A stretch of 64,000 nucleotides of DNA from Nitrospirota bacterium (GTDB lineage Bacteria > Nitrospirota > Nitrospiria > Nitrospirales > Nitrospiraceae): NCBI GenBank assembly GCA_040755395.1, contig JBFMAX010000003.1:1-64000 (forward strand). The letters run 5' to 3'. Both the position numbers and the translations under genes were made by a program. How positions within the stretch are numbered: the stretch's first letter is position 1; every line of letters starts with the position of its first letter. Below the pieces are notes generated by a model, which saw only the letters and a program-made list of their open reading frames with translations, was not told where the DNA came from and made no database searches. Below, one piece after another: positions 16,722-24,947 of the stretch.

Positions 16722-17843
16722 TCAGCGGCCGCCTGCGACGGGTATCAGGGAAACGAGGATGGACAACCCGATCAGCACGATAATAATCCACTCGAGCACC
16801 TCCATGCGCCTGGCCGCCGCCTGCGCCGCCAGTTTCTCATAGATGCTCTCGAGCGTATGGAGTTTCCTGGTGATGCTGGCGTCCCACGATTCCAAGTGAA
16901 ACCGCTGGGAGGCGAGGCGGTGGATGCGGGCCAGGTATTGGTCCCCGAACAGCTTCAAAGTATTGGTGACCCGCTCGAAGAGAATGGCGCTGTCCACCTG
17001 CAGTTGCGCGATCGGCTCCAGTTCCGTGCGGACCGATCCCGGCAGATGCAACCTGATCCATCCGCGCTTGGGCAGGGCCTCATAGGCTTCATCCAGCGCC
17101 CGGTCGAGCTGGCGATCCAGCAGGCGCATCTCCAGCAACTCGACGTTGGCGAACTCGAGCACGGCCAGCACGTCCTCCATATCCTGCCCCAGCAGGAGAG
17201 CCGCATTCCAGTCGATGACGGCGATATCGTCGGGACCGAACGACAGGCGATATCCGATCGCGTCCTGGATCTCCTGTTCCGCCAGACTCTGCGATTCCGA
17301 GCGCAGAACCTGCGCGACGGCCTGAGCGTGGTCCTTGACGAGGTCCGAACCGTTGAGCGAGGGAGCCGACGCTTCGATGTGATAAATCACGTAGTCTTCC
17401 ACGGAGTCGACAACATGGGGACGCTCTACGGCCTCGCCGACGGCGGCCAGCAGCTCTTCCACCCGCCGGCGCGACTCGGCCCGAAGCGGCTCATGGTCGT
17501 ACAAGTCTTGGCTGAGCGACAGCAGGTCGGAAAAGGTGCCGTTCAGCGGGATGGTATGGGTGAGGGACACGGCGCCGAAGTCATACAGCAGCACATCCAC
17601 GCCCGGGTCGGTGCGAAACCGTCCGATCGTGAGCGGCTCGGTGTCCGCTCCGATCCTCAGCGGCGCAGGGCTGTAGTCGAAATAGGCGGGCGCCCGGCGC
17701 TTGTGTTTGATCCGGCTCCGCTCCTTGATCGTCGTGATCCGGCGTTCGGCCTCGTTCAGGTCGACCGATTGTCCGATGTCGTAGGCGAACATCGCGTAGG
17801 CCGTCCCTTTCTCTATCTGCAGGATCGGCGGCAAGGAACCCAT
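16722..17843 (-). CDS. DUF155 (RMD1/YagE-like) membrane-anchored protein
   Basis: The product is 373 residues. The body fits the DUF155/RMND1 family: an N-terminal region with YDIGQSVDLNEAE, a middle with VLLYDFGAVSLTH, a helical core (FANVELLEMRLLDRQLDRALDEAYEAL), a hinge with ESWDASITRKLHTLESIYEKL, and one C-terminal membrane helix (LEWIIIVLIGLSILVSLIPV). The biochemical role of bacterial members is not established; eukaryotic relatives act in mitochondrial translation and membrane organisation. It lies between two membrane-associated genes in a tightly packed minus-strand run. Confidence 0.8.
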   Translation of the reverse strand: MGSLPPILQIEKGTAYAMFAYDIGQSVDLNEAERRITTIKERSRIKHKRRAPAYFDYSPAPLRIGADTEPLTIGRFRTDPGVDVLLYDFGAVSLTHTIPLNGTFSDLLSLSQDLYDHEPLRAESRRRVEELLAAVGEAVERPHVVDSVEDYVIYHIEASAPSLNGSDLVKDHAQAVAQVLRSESQSLAEQEIQDAIGYRLSFGPDDIAVIDWNAALLLGQDMEDVLAVLEFANVELLEMRLLDRQLDRALDEAYEALPKRGWIRLHLPGSVRTELEPIAQLQVDSAILFERVTNTLKLFGDQYLARIHRLASQRFHLESWDASITRKLHTLESIYEKLAAQAAARRMEVLEWIIIVLIGLSILVSLIPVAGGR

Positions 17844-17867
17844 GTCGCTTTCCGAGCGTCTCCGGCG

Positions 17868-19082
17868 TTAGATCAGCCGCTGGGCCTTGGCTTCAAGGTA
17901 CAGATCTTTTTTCGTCAACAGGACGGACCCCAACCCGAAGAGCACGGCCAGGAGCGTCGCAAACACGCCGAGGAAGGGAACGGCGGTCAAAAAGAAGTAC
18001 AGGCACAACCCGAACACGAAGGCCCATCGATCGCGGTCGGGGACGCCGAGCCGGTCGAAGACGAAACGTCCCAGCAGCGCGATGGTGAACACGCGGGAGA
18101 CGTACAACACGATGGCGTACCAGGCCAGAAGCAGGACGGCGAGCGGAATCCCGAGCACGGTCACGGCCAGCAGCCCGGCCGCCAGCGGGATGGCGGTCAG
18201 GCCGAGCAAGCCCACGCCCAGGGACACCAGCGGCTGCTGCGACAGGTGGATCAGCGTGTGCTGGGTGGACGTCGGGTACAGGCGCATGAGCAGCAACCCG
18301 ATCACGAGCGTCGACACGAAGCTGGCCGCGGCCGCCACGAGCTTGAAGCCGACGAGCAAGGCGAGGACGTCCTTGAGCGTCGGCAGCAGCTCTTTGGGCA
18401 CCATCCGTCTGATGGTCTGTCCCGAGACCACGGCTTGGGGATCGATCGAGGCGGGAAGGCGGCTCCAGTACATCAGATTCCCGGCCACCGCCGCCTTGGA
18501 CGAGAGGCGCAAGGCGCCGACCGCGGCGGTCAAGTCGCCGCCGATGCGGTTGGAGACGCTGAGGTTCCCCGCGGCGATGCGCGCATCCCGGTGGATCAAG
18601 CCGCCGAGTTCAACCTGACCGCCGGCCGCGATGATGTTGCCGCGAAAGAGCGCCGAGGGCGTCACGTCGATGCTGCCCCCGGCGATCGTGGCGTTCCGAC
18701 CGATGTCTCCATTGAAGGTCAGCTTGCCCCCGACCGCGCGAACATCCTGAGACACCGTGCCGGAGACGGTCACGGTTCCGCCTGCCGCCAGCAGGTCTCC
18801 GTTGATGATTCCATCGACCAGGATCTGCCGGCCGGCCGCATAGACATCCCCGTTCACCGTCCCGGAGATTTCAACGATCTTACCGACGGCGAAATAATCA
18901 TGGTCGACGACGACGCCGGCCGGCAACACCGCGAGGTCGTCCCCGTCGGTCTCCCGCCGGTCTATGTCCTCCGCCGCGTCGGGACTTCCCGAAGACAAGG
19001 CGAGCAGGACGACCATGAGCGCCGCAGTCACCGGCCGGCGGCTGATTCCGGACTGTAGCGGCTGGGAGGTCCGAGTGTTCAT
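17868..19082 (-). CDS. Bactofilin-like polymer-forming protein with membrane domain
   Basis: The product is 404 residues from the ATG at 19082; an upstream in-frame extension reads repeat DNA and is rejected. After a signal-like segment (PVTAALMVVLLALSSGSPDAA), residues ~45-215 form a right-handed beta-helix of short repeats of bactofilin type (ISGTVNGDVYAAGRQILVDG, GTVSQDVRAVGGKLTFNGDIG). The C-terminal ~180 residues hold at least four membrane helices (LVAAAASFVSTLVIGLLLM, IPLAAGLLAVTVLGIPLAVL). It probably forms a membrane-anchored scaffold in the envelope. It is 24 nt upstream of the DUF155 gene. Confidence 0.82.
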   Translation of the reverse strand: MNTRTSQPLQSGISRRPVTAALMVVLLALSSGSPDAAEDIDRRETDGDDLAVLPAGVVVDHDYFAVGKIVEISGTVNGDVYAAGRQILVDGIINGDLLAAGGTVTVSGTVSQDVRAVGGKLTFNGDIGRNATIAGGSIDVTPSALFRGNIIAAGGQVELGGLIHRDARIAAGNLSVSNRIGGDLTAAVGALRLSSKAAVAGNLMYWSRLPASIDPQAVVSGQTIRRMVPKELLPTLKDVLALLVGFKLVAAAASFVSTLVIGLLLMRLYPTSTQHTLIHLSQQPLVSLGVGLLGLTAIPLAAGLLAVTVLGIPLAVLLLAWYAIVLYVSRVFTIALLGRFVFDRLGVPDRDRWAFVFGLCLYFFLTAVPFLGVFATLLAVLFGLGSVLLTKKDLYLEAKAQRLI

Positions 19083-19095
19083 GAGAGGCTTTCGT

Positions 19096-19150
19096 GTTCT
19101 CGCAACCGCGAGTCCCGCTCCTCGCGCGAGTCGCGCGACGCGGAGGTTTA
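19096..19150. repeat. CGCGAGTC-type degenerate repeat tract
   Basis: This is a short run of GCGAGTC/CTCGCG variants (CGCGAGTCCCGCTCCTCGCG, then CGAGTCGCGCGACG) just before the bactofilin-like gene. The same sequence class recurs at 29120-29223 and 30240-30372. Confidence 0.6.
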
Positions 19151-19156
19151 CGCGGG

Positions 19157-19734
19157 TTAATTCGCGAGCCACTCCGGCTTCAAGATGAGGATGACCCCCA
19201 GCCCGAGCATGACGGCCCCGCTCACGAGCTTCAACCAGCGCCCTTCCTGTTCCTGGAGCTTTCGGCGTCCCAACGTCATGACGGCGATCGCCACCATGAG
19301 ACTATCGTCGAGGATATAGGCCAGATTGTAAAGCCCTCCAGGGCCTTCAGCCTGGCGCCCGTCGTCCGACCGTCGACGAAGCCGATGATCAATCGGCCCC
19401 GCAGATAGAACGCCGGCACGCCGAGCGTGCGCACGTCGAATCGAGCGGCCAGGTCCTTGAGTCTCGCCAGAGCCTTCGGATCCTGTCCGATGTCTTGAAC
19501 GGCGATGCGGAGAGAGGGCCGCTCCCGTTGGAGCTCATTCAGGAATCGTTTTGCCGCGGCGCAATGGGGGCAGCCTGCGCGGGTGAAGACTTCAATGTCG
19601 GCCGGCGACTCGGCCCGACTGACCGGTGCCCCGACGAGGAAGACGAAGCAGATCAGACACGGCCCGAGGATGAACCGGGCTCGGAGAACGATGCCCCGCC
19701 GTCCGACCGTCGGGCTCCCGCTAACCGGTCGCAT
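19157..19734 (-). pseudogene. Glutaredoxin / DsbD-like membrane protein with internal deletion
   Basis: From 19734 the frame encodes a signal anchor (ILGPCLICFVFLVGAP) and a glutaredoxin-like domain with the redox motif CPHC (EVFTRAGCPHCAAAKRFL) and the cis-Pro region LGVPAFYL. At LKALEG (~19338) the frame breaks. In the next frame the tail LYNLAYILDDSLMVAIAVM, ending GAVMLGLGVILILKPEWLAN with a stop at 19157, is the last transmembrane hairpin of the family. From recall, family members carry several more DsbD/CcdA-like membrane helices between these parts. A deletion with frameshift has therefore removed the membrane core. It overlaps the cytochrome c stop by 14 nt. Confidence 0.75.
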
Positions 19735-20086
19735 CGAACGGCGCCATCATCCTGATGTAGGACAGCACGTCGCGGATCTGTTCGTCCGTCAAGCGCTCGC
19801 GAAACCCGTGCATCGGAGTGAACAACACGCCGTGCGAGATGGTGATCAACACCTCCCAGTCGGTTTTCGACCGAGACCGAATGGACTGCAGGTTTGCCGG
19901 GGGGACGATCAGGTAGCGTCCTTCCGGTCCGGTCCCATCCAGATTCTTGCCGTGACAGCGAAGACAATGTTGCGCGTAAATTCCCTCCCCGTTCCGAGGG
20001 TTGCCCCGCAGTCCTTGCGCGGTCACCCAGGAACTGCAGAAGATCACGGCCAAGACGGCGGCGACGACGACACGTGCGACATGCAT
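19721..20086 (-). CDS. Small c-type cytochrome
   Basis: This encodes 121 residues with an N-terminal signal peptide (VARVVVAAVLAVIFCSSWVTAQ). A single class I haem site CLRCH is in the context GIYAQHCLRCHGKNLDGTG, and a distal Met is likely in FTPMHGFRERLTDEQI. The C-terminal helix is DVLSYIRMMAPF. It is an exported electron carrier. Its stop overlaps the start of the degraded glutaredoxin gene, which suggests former translational coupling to a thiol-redox partner. A cupredoxin gene lies 340 nt upstream in the same direction. Confidence 0.9.
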   Translation of the reverse strand: MHVARVVVAAVLAVIFCSSWVTAQGLRGNPRNGEGIYAQHCLRCHGKNLDGTGPEGRYLIVPPANLQSIRSRSKTDWEVLITISHGVLFTPMHGFRERLTDEQIRDVLSYIRMMAPFDATG

Positions 20087-20110
20087 GGCGGAGAGCCTCC
20101 TTGCTTTCGG

Positions 20111-20290
20111 TTAACGCACGACGAGGACGGAACGGATCGAACGGTGGGTGGCGGAGTGCGAGACGCTTCCCAAGAGGAAACGGTCGGCCCCCGTTCGCCC
20201 GTGAGACCCGACGATCAGCAGATCGCACGCATTGCCGTGTTCGGCGAGCATGCCGGCCGGGTCTCCGTTCAGAATCTGCGTGCTGACCAT
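20111..20290 (-). pseudogene. Universal stress protein, C-terminal fragment
   Basis: A 59-codon frame from an ATG at 20290 encodes the C-terminal half of a UspA domain: ACDLLIVGSHGRTGADRFLL, then GSVSHSATHRSIRSVLVVR, with the G-x2-G-x9-GS ATP-binding pattern. The N-terminal half is missing and no ribosome site is evident. It is a remnant among intact genes and may no longer be translated. Confidence 0.75.
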
Positions 20291-20337
20291 AATGGATGTC
20301 CTTTCTTCCTCGACGTCGTCACCCGGCTCCGGCTTTT

Positions 20338-20428
20338 TAGCTGATAGCTAATAGCTGATAGCTGGTAGCCGACAGCGAATGGCTGATAGCCGACAGCGAA
20401 TAGCGAATAGCGAGTAGCCAAGAGCTGC
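20338..20428. repeat. AGC(T/G)(G/A)ATAGC-type degenerate tandem repeat
   Basis: About ten imperfect 7-9 bp units (AGCTGATAGCTAATAGCTG, GCGAATAGCGAATAGCGAG) fill the gap between the universal stress fragment and the cupredoxin gene. The same unit recurs at 23817-23940, 32325, 34465, 50278 and 63867. There are no protein-coding signs. Confidence 0.8.
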
Positions 20429-20429
20429 G

Positions 20430-20873
20430 CTATGCCGCCGGAATTTCGAGGAGATACAGTTCACCCTTCATCCCCGGATGCAGATCGCAGCGGAACGAAT
20501 AGTTGCCGGCGCGATCGGGCGTGAAGCGGATCACCAGGGTCTTCCCCGGATCCACGTAGACCCCTTCCATCCCTCTCCCGTATGCGGCGATGCCTTCGCC
20601 CTCCACGTGCAGCGCCAGTTGCGCGAGCACCGGCGCCGTAAACCCGTGCCGGACGATATCCTGATTGCGAAGGATGATCACCGTGGGGATGCCGTGACGG
20701 ACCGGCGCCGGCTGGGTCAGGAGAAACTCATAATTGCGAATCGTCAGATCGATGCGTTGCTCTTGGGCGGTGCGGCGCTCCGGCTGGTCGCCGGCGAATC
20801 CGACTCCGGAGGCGAGCATCATGAGCGCAATTGAAACGGTGCCGCGAAGCCAGGGACTCATTCGACCTGCCAT
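20430..20873 (-). CDS. Secreted cupredoxin-domain protein
   Basis: This encodes 147 residues: a signal peptide (TVSIALMMLASGVGFAG), then a single cupredoxin fold. Type 1 copper ligands are visible as His in IVRHGFTAP and Cys-His-Met in FRCDLHPGMKGELY. The spacing fits plastocyanin or nitrosocyanin-like domains. It is probably an exported electron carrier or copper-binding protein. It is 22 nt downstream of the HAD-ATPase gene and upstream of a cytochrome c, so a periplasmic redox role is likely. Confidence 0.87.
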   Translation of the reverse strand: MAGRMSPWLRGTVSIALMMLASGVGFAGDQPERRTAQEQRIDLTIRNYEFLLTQPAPVRHGIPTVIILRNQDIVRHGFTAPVLAQLALHVEGEGIAAYGRGMEGVYVDPGKTLVIRFTPDRAGNYSFRCDLHPGMKGELYLLEIPAA

Positions 20874-20895
20874 CGTGTCCTCCCGGTCTCTCCGT

Positions 20896-22623
20896 TCAAC
20901 GCAGAGCGGTCAGTTCCTCATAGTGCGACGCCACGACGCGAAGGAGCGCCTGCCGCAATTCCTCGCCCCGGTATTGGCGATTGGCCACTTTTCGCAGTCG
21001 CGCGGCCAGCGTGCCGTCTCCGAGCGTCCCTTCCGCCCAGCGGACGAAATCCTGCCGGCGGTCATGGTACTCCAGGCTGCCGATCGGAAGGCTCGGGATG
21101 AGCTGCAGAAGTTCATAGAGACTGGCGGCTTCTTGGCCGATCGCTCCCTGTTCGTCCCGGAACCAGAAGCGCTTGCCCGCGGGCAGCGGCGTATCCAGAT
21201 ACTTGTAGAGGTGGCGGATATGGGGGACCCGCCGGATCGCGGGACGCATCCGGACCATCTGGCCGCCGCACAGGAGCGCGTGCCCCATCGGAATCTCGTC
21301 GAGGCGGGTCTCCGTCAGCCCGCAGATGCGGCAATGCTTGCGGAGGCCGTGGGCCGCCTCCGGGTCCGACACGCGGGTGAACAGGCAGTGGTGTAAGGCC
21401 TCCAGCACAGGGGCGCTGAGACGATCCGGCCTGTAGGAGACGAAGGCCCACCCTCCGGCCGCCAGCAGCGGGAGGACGGCCGCAGTCACCTCGCCGCCGC
21501 TGAAGGCGAATTGTTGCGCTTCGTCCAACACGATCCAATGCGGGCGGTACCGTCGCTCGCGGACCGGGCGGAGCGCGCGGAGCAACTCGGTGACGTAGCC
21601 GCTTCGCAAGGGGACCGGATACTGGCTGAGATCCAACGTCAGGGAGACCCCGCCCTCGTCAAGCAACGAGACGACGGCCGAGGGAGGCGGCAGACTGGCG
21701 CGGTCCCCGCTCACGGATACGAAGCGCGGCAAGACCCGCAGCCCGCGGAAGTCGCCCTCGGGATCGATCAGCAGGACCTGGTACTCCTCATGGTGCAAGC
21801 CCTCGGCGATCAGGCCGACCATCCAGGACTTCCCGGTTCCTGAGTCGCCGAACACCCCGAGATTCCGTCCGGCCAGACGGGAGGCCGGAAGGGTCACGGT
21901 TGATCCGGCCTCGGTCTGGCCGAGCAGGATCGGGCGTTCCCGCTTGAGCGGAATGTCCAGGAACTGGCCGGCCAGCGGATAGCGATCCAGGATTTCCCGC
22001 ACGCCTTGAGGGCCCGGCGCCTCGGCGACCACATCCGCCAGTTCCCGCACCGCGGGAACCGCGTCCGCGACGGCGACCGCGACTTCGGCCAGGGTCAGCA
22101 TGGACAGGTCGTTTTCCGCGTCGCCGAAAGCCGCCAGGTTGCGGGGCGAAAAGCCGCACAGCGCGAGCAGACGTTCCAGCCCGGACCCTTTGGTGGCGCC
22201 GGGCGGCAAGACCATGACGGCGCCCTTGTTGTATTCGATGGAGGCGCTGCCGCCGTAGGCGCCGGCCACCTGCCAGAGCGTCTGATCGTGCGGCGTCCAG
22301 GTGGCGGCGATGGCCAATCCCCGCTCAAACGGAATGCCGCGCTCCTCCAAGGCCTTCACAAGGTTCGCATCCAGTTGACCGAACGGCAGATACGTTTCGC
22401 CGCTGCCGGTGTGAGTCAGCACCGCGCCGTTCTCCCAGACGATGCCCATGAACAACTCGCCGAAACGGCCCAACGCAACCGTCTCGAAGCGCCGGCCGGT
22501 GACCAAGAACAGCGCATGCCCCATGGCGCGGCAGCGTTCGAGCGCCGTCACCAACTCGGGAGGGACGACCCCGTCTATGGCGAGCGTCCCGTCGAAGTCG
22601 AAAGCCATCACGCGGCGATACAT
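20896..22623 (-). CDS. HAD hydrolase fused to a HerA/DUF87-like ATPase
   Basis: The product is 575 residues from the ATG at 22623; the longer frame reads intergenic repeat and is rejected. Residues 1-225 are a Cof-type HAD phosphatase: AFDFDGTLA (nucleophile D9, D11), LVTGR, and GSGLERLLALC with FGDAENDLSML. Residues ~240-575 are a P-loop ATPase: Walker A GDSGTGKSW near 260, LLIDPEGDF, and Walker B HWIVLDEAQQF near 360, similar to HerA/DUF87 motors. C-terminal parts (CGGQMVRMRPA) may bind a partner. The fusion implies a phosphatase coupled to an ATP-driven switch; the substrate is unknown. No strong ribosome site was seen. Confidence 0.85.
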   Translation of the reverse strand: MYRRVMAFDFDGTLAIDGVVPPELVTALERCRAMGHALFLVTGRRFETVALGRFGELFMGIVWENGAVLTHTGSGETYLPFGQLDANLVKALEERGIPFERGLAIAATWTPHDQTLWQVAGAYGGSASIEYNKGAVMVLPPGATKGSGLERLLALCGFSPRNLAAFGDAENDLSMLTLAEVAVAVADAVPAVRELADVVAEAPGPQGVREILDRYPLAGQFLDIPLKRERPILLGQTEAGSTVTLPASRLAGRNLGVFGDSGTGKSWMVGLIAEGLHHEEYQVLLIDPEGDFRGLRVLPRFVSVSGDRASLPPPSAVVSLLDEGGVSLTLDLSQYPVPLRSGYVTELLRALRPVRERRYRPHWIVLDEAQQFAFSGGEVTAAVLPLLAAGGWAFVSYRPDRLSAPVLEALHHCLFTRVSDPEAAHGLRKHCRICGLTETRLDEIPMGHALLCGGQMVRMRPAIRRVPHIRHLYKYLDTPLPAGKRFWFRDEQGAIGQEAASLYELLQLIPSLPIGSLEYHDRRQDFVRWAEGTLGDGTLAARLRKVANRQYRGEELRQALLRVVASHYEELTALR

Positions 22624-22635
22624 GGCACCCAAGGG

Positions 22636-22745
22636 GTGAATGTGGAATGTGGAATGCGAAATGAGAAATGTTGAAGAGCCGGCCCTTCCGACATGTGAGC
22701 ATTCCTCATTCCAATTCCTCATTCCTCATTTCGAATTCCTCATTT
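22636..22745. repeat. GAATG(T/A)GG-type repeat forming an imperfect hairpin
   Basis: The left arm has GAATGTGGAATGTGGAATGC and GAAATGAGAAATG. The right arm has the inverse (CATTCCTCATTCCAATTCC, then CATTCCTCATTTCG). The two arms could pair into a long imperfect stem around GAGCCGGCCCTTCC. It lies between the CBS and HAD-ATPase genes. Confidence 0.8.
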
Positions 22746-22747
22746 CA

Positions 22748-23215
22748 TCAGATTCCCACCAGCACCCGGTGCGCGCTGATGGCTCGCAGGGTCCGCATCA
22801 CGTCCTCGTAGGACAGCTCGGGCACCTTCTTGCCCTTCGTTTCCTCCGCATTCAACACCAGATCATTCATCGCCAGCATACCCTGGAGGACACCGTCCTC
22901 ATCGACCACCGGCAGCCGGCGGACTTTCTCCCGTTTCATGAGATCGAGCGCGGTATGGACATCGTCGGTGGCGCGGCAGGTGAACGCCTTTCCGGAGACC
23001 GTCTCCCACACCGTGATGTCGGAGGCCGGTTTGTTTCTGGTCGCCACGGCCATGCAAATGTCACGGTCGGTGATGACCCCAAGGACCTTCCCTTCGACAT
23101 TGAGAACCGGCAAGATGCCGCAATCGCTGTCCCACATCATCTTGGCGGCCTCGGCCAGATTCGTATTGGGGCCGCAGCACTGCACGTCGCGAGTCATGAT
23201 GTCTTGAACTTTCAT
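22748..23215 (-). CDS. Tandem CBS-domain protein
   Basis: This encodes 155 residues, starting at the ATG at 23215 behind GGAGAGGAGG. Two CBS motifs make one Bateman module: MKVQDIMTRDVQCCGPNTNL to DSDCGILPVLN, GVITDRDICMAVATR, then TCRATDDVHTALDLMKREKV with RRLPVVDEDGVLQGMLAMNDL. Such stand-alone pairs bind adenine nucleotides and act as energy sensors; the partner is unknown. It is followed by the HAD-ATPase gene and preceded by the BCAM0308-family gene. Confidence 0.93.
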   Translation of the reverse strand: MKVQDIMTRDVQCCGPNTNLAEAAKMMWDSDCGILPVLNVEGKVLGVITDRDICMAVATRNKPASDITVWETVSGKAFTCRATDDVHTALDLMKREKVRRLPVVDEDGVLQGMLAMNDLVLNAEETKGKKVPELSYEDVMRTLRAISAHRVLVGI

Positions 23216-23293
23216 GGCATGCCTCCTCTCCGAGCTTGCCGAGCCGCTCGCCCGCAACCATCCGGCTTTTCGGTTCTCTTCCTTGCGCCGGCG

Positions 23294-23794
23294 TCATCGT
23301 TCCCACTTCACGCGAACGAACTGCTCGCCTTCATCGTAATGGACCCAGAACTCGCCTTGATAGGCATGGTGCAGCATCTCCCCGATGCGCCGCGGCAGGT
23401 GGGTGTCGGTGGTCGAGACGACCAGCGTATCGTTCTGCTGTTCGATCGCCATGATGCGCGAGAGGGGATGCTCGGCCTTTTCCTTCGCCTCGGTGTTGTG
23501 GACGACTCCGAGGATCTCCTCCCGATGGTCGGCCAGAAACGGACCGGCGACGGTGAGCAGCCCCTTCGGGTACTTGTCGCGAATGCGATGGCAGGCCGGG
23601 CACAGGGCCTCGTGCGCTCCTACAGGTCGCGGGACCCATGTCCACCGGCCCCTGTGGAACACCGCGCCGCACTCGGGACACACGGTAGGTTCCTTGAGCT
23701 TGCCCGGCAACTTATATGTGTCGTGCTGGTATTCCTGGACGGTCCGATCGCGCCGCACTCCCAGTCCCGCGGGGGTCTTGGTCTTCGGCGACAT
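23294..23794 (-). CDS. BCAM0308-family zinc-ribbon protein
   Basis: This encodes 166 residues from the ATG at 23794 (GGAAAGGA upstream). A zinc ribbon with PTVCPECGAVFHRGRW and ALCPACHRIRDKYP is followed by an alpha/beta region (HREEILGVVHNTEAKEKAEHP, NDTLVVSTTDTHLPRRIGEML) ending FVRVKWER. The pattern fits the family named after Burkholderia cenocepacia BCAM0308, a gene in a low-oxygen-induced cluster. The molecular role is unknown. Its neighbours (CBS, Hsp20, phosphoribosyltransferase) match such stress clusters. Confidence 0.85.
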   Translation of the reverse strand: MSPKTKTPAGLGVRRDRTVQEYQHDTYKLPGKLKEPTVCPECGAVFHRGRWTWVPRPVGAHEALCPACHRIRDKYPKGLLTVAGPFLADHREEILGVVHNTEAKEKAEHPLSRIMAIEQQNDTLVVSTTDTHLPRRIGEMLHHAYQGEFWVHYDEGEQFVRVKWER

Positions 23795-23816
23795 AAAATT
23801 GTCCTTTCCCGTTTTG

Positions 23817-23940
23817 AAAATAGTTGCCGACAGCAAACAGCGAATAGCCGATAGCCAACAGTACGTGGCGAACAGCTCGTCCGAGAGGCCATAACCAATG
23901 GCTCAGAGCTATTGGCTGTTCGCTGCTCGCGACCAGCTAC
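23817..23940. repeat. AGCGAATAGCC-type repeat forming an imperfect hairpin
   Basis: The left arm has AGCAAACAGCGAATAGCCG and ATAGCCAACAG; the right arm carries the inverse (CTATTGGCTGTTCGCTGC). It sits between the phosphoribosyltransferase and BCAM0308 genes and has no coding character. Confidence 0.75.
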
Positions 23941-23965
23941 CTTCCGACATTGAGCCGGGTTTCGT

Positions 23966-24655
23966 TCACGGAGGCGGCCCCTGCCGGTGTGTGCGCAGTG
24001 CCTCTTCCGCCAAGTCCAGGTATCGAATGACGTCCGCATCGTCGACTTGGGCGAAGTCGGCATAATGGCTTCCGACCGCGAAAAACGGCTCCGGCGCCTG
24101 CAAGACGACCAACTCGTCGACCAATCGTCTGACTTCCTGGAGCGTCTCGCGCGGCCCGACCGGAACGGCTGCGATCAACCGGCGCGGTTTCAGGTCTCGT
24201 ATCGCATCCAGCGAGGCGAAGAACGTCGCGCCGGTCGCAATGCCGTCGTCCACGAGCAACACCGTCCGATCGGTGAGCGTCGGCTGTTTCCGTCCTTGCC
24301 GGTAGAGCGCCTGCCGTCTGGCGATCTCTTCCTGCTGCGCCCGGATCAGCTTCTCCAGCTCCTCCTGCTTGAGCGCGGACAGCGCGACCGCCTCCCGGTT
24401 GAGATACAACGAGCCGGTCTCGCTGATCGCGCCGAGGGCGAACTCGGGATTGTCCGGTGCCCCGATTTTCCTGGTGATGAAGACGTCCAGGGGGAGGCGG
24501 AGCGCGAGGCTCATCTGGTAGCCGACCGCCACTCCGCCCCGAGGCAGAGCGAGAATCAGGGCTGTGGGGTCGTCTCGGTACGACGTGAGCCGGGCCGCCA
24601 GGAGACGACCGGCTTCTTCGCGATCATGGAACATGGTGTCGATCCTGATCTCCAT
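23966..24655 (-). CDS. Phosphoribosyltransferase-family protein
   Basis: This encodes 229 residues. The PRPP-binding loop is clear (VLLVDDGIATGATFFASL), with the N-terminal ALPRGGVAVGYQMSLALRLP and the KIGAPDNPEFALGAI block typical of the stand-alone group annotated as putative phosphoribosyl transferases in stress and dormancy clusters. Starts at 24655 or 24634 are both possible. The 5' end overlaps the small membrane protein gene by 32 nt, so the two are translated together. The substrate base is unknown. Confidence 0.9.
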   Translation of the reverse strand: MEIRIDTMFHDREEAGRLLAARLTSYRDDPTALILALPRGGVAVGYQMSLALRLPLDVFITRKIGAPDNPEFALGAISETGSLYLNREAVALSALKQEELEKLIRAQQEEIARRQALYRQGRKQPTLTDRTVLLVDDGIATGATFFASLDAIRDLKPRRLIAAVPVGPRETLQEVRRLVDELVVLQAPEPFFAVGSHYADFAQVDDADVIRYLDLAEEALRTHRQGPPP

Positions 24656-24821
24656 AGACGGCGTCCTCTATCAGGCTGCTGGTGACGCCGATCAGGAAGA
24701 TCGCCAGAAACGCCAGCGCCGCGATCAGCCACCACAGGCGACGGGTCGGACTGAACGGCTCCCGGGTATGGTCCCGATGCATCGACCAGGGTAACTCCAG
24801 GTAGTGCGGGCGACGTGACAT
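24624..24821 (-). CDS. Small single-pass membrane protein
   Basis: This encodes 65 residues. A GGAGAGGAG site lies 8 nt before the ATG. A soluble N-terminus (HYLELPWSMHRDHTREPFSP) is followed by one membrane helix (LWWLIAALAFLAIFLIGVTS) and a short acidic/basic tail. It overlaps the start of the phosphoribosyltransferase gene and lies 126 nt downstream of hsp20, so it is part of the stress cluster. No family is recognised. Confidence 0.7.
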   Translation of the reverse strand: MSRRPHYLELPWSMHRDHTREPFSPTRRLWWLIAALAFLAIFLIGVTSSLIEDAVYGDQDRHHVP

Positions 24822-24947
24822 GGCGATTCTCCTCTCCGAGCTTGCTGAGCCGCTCGCTCGTTATCGCTTTATCGCATTTGGCGCGAAGCGGAGAGCGTCT
24901 GCGACCAACCGGCTTTCTCAGTTTCCGTCCGTTCGTTGGCCCGGCTC

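Noticed and set aside
16398-19058. Long plus-strand open frame (~886 codons) opposite the bactofilin/DUF155 genes
   Set aside because: It is antisense to three well-supported minus-strand genes, is rich in Gln/His/Arg low-complexity, and shows no domain. It is a GC-driven shadow.
20338-20428. CRISPR array
   Set aside because: The repeat units are 7-9 bp, degenerate and without spacers of uniform length, and there are no cas genes. It is an intergenic degenerate repeat.
22624-22722. N-terminal extension of the HAD-ATPase
   Set aside because: The extra 33 codons read through the GAATGTGG repeat; the proper motif starts at ATG 22623.
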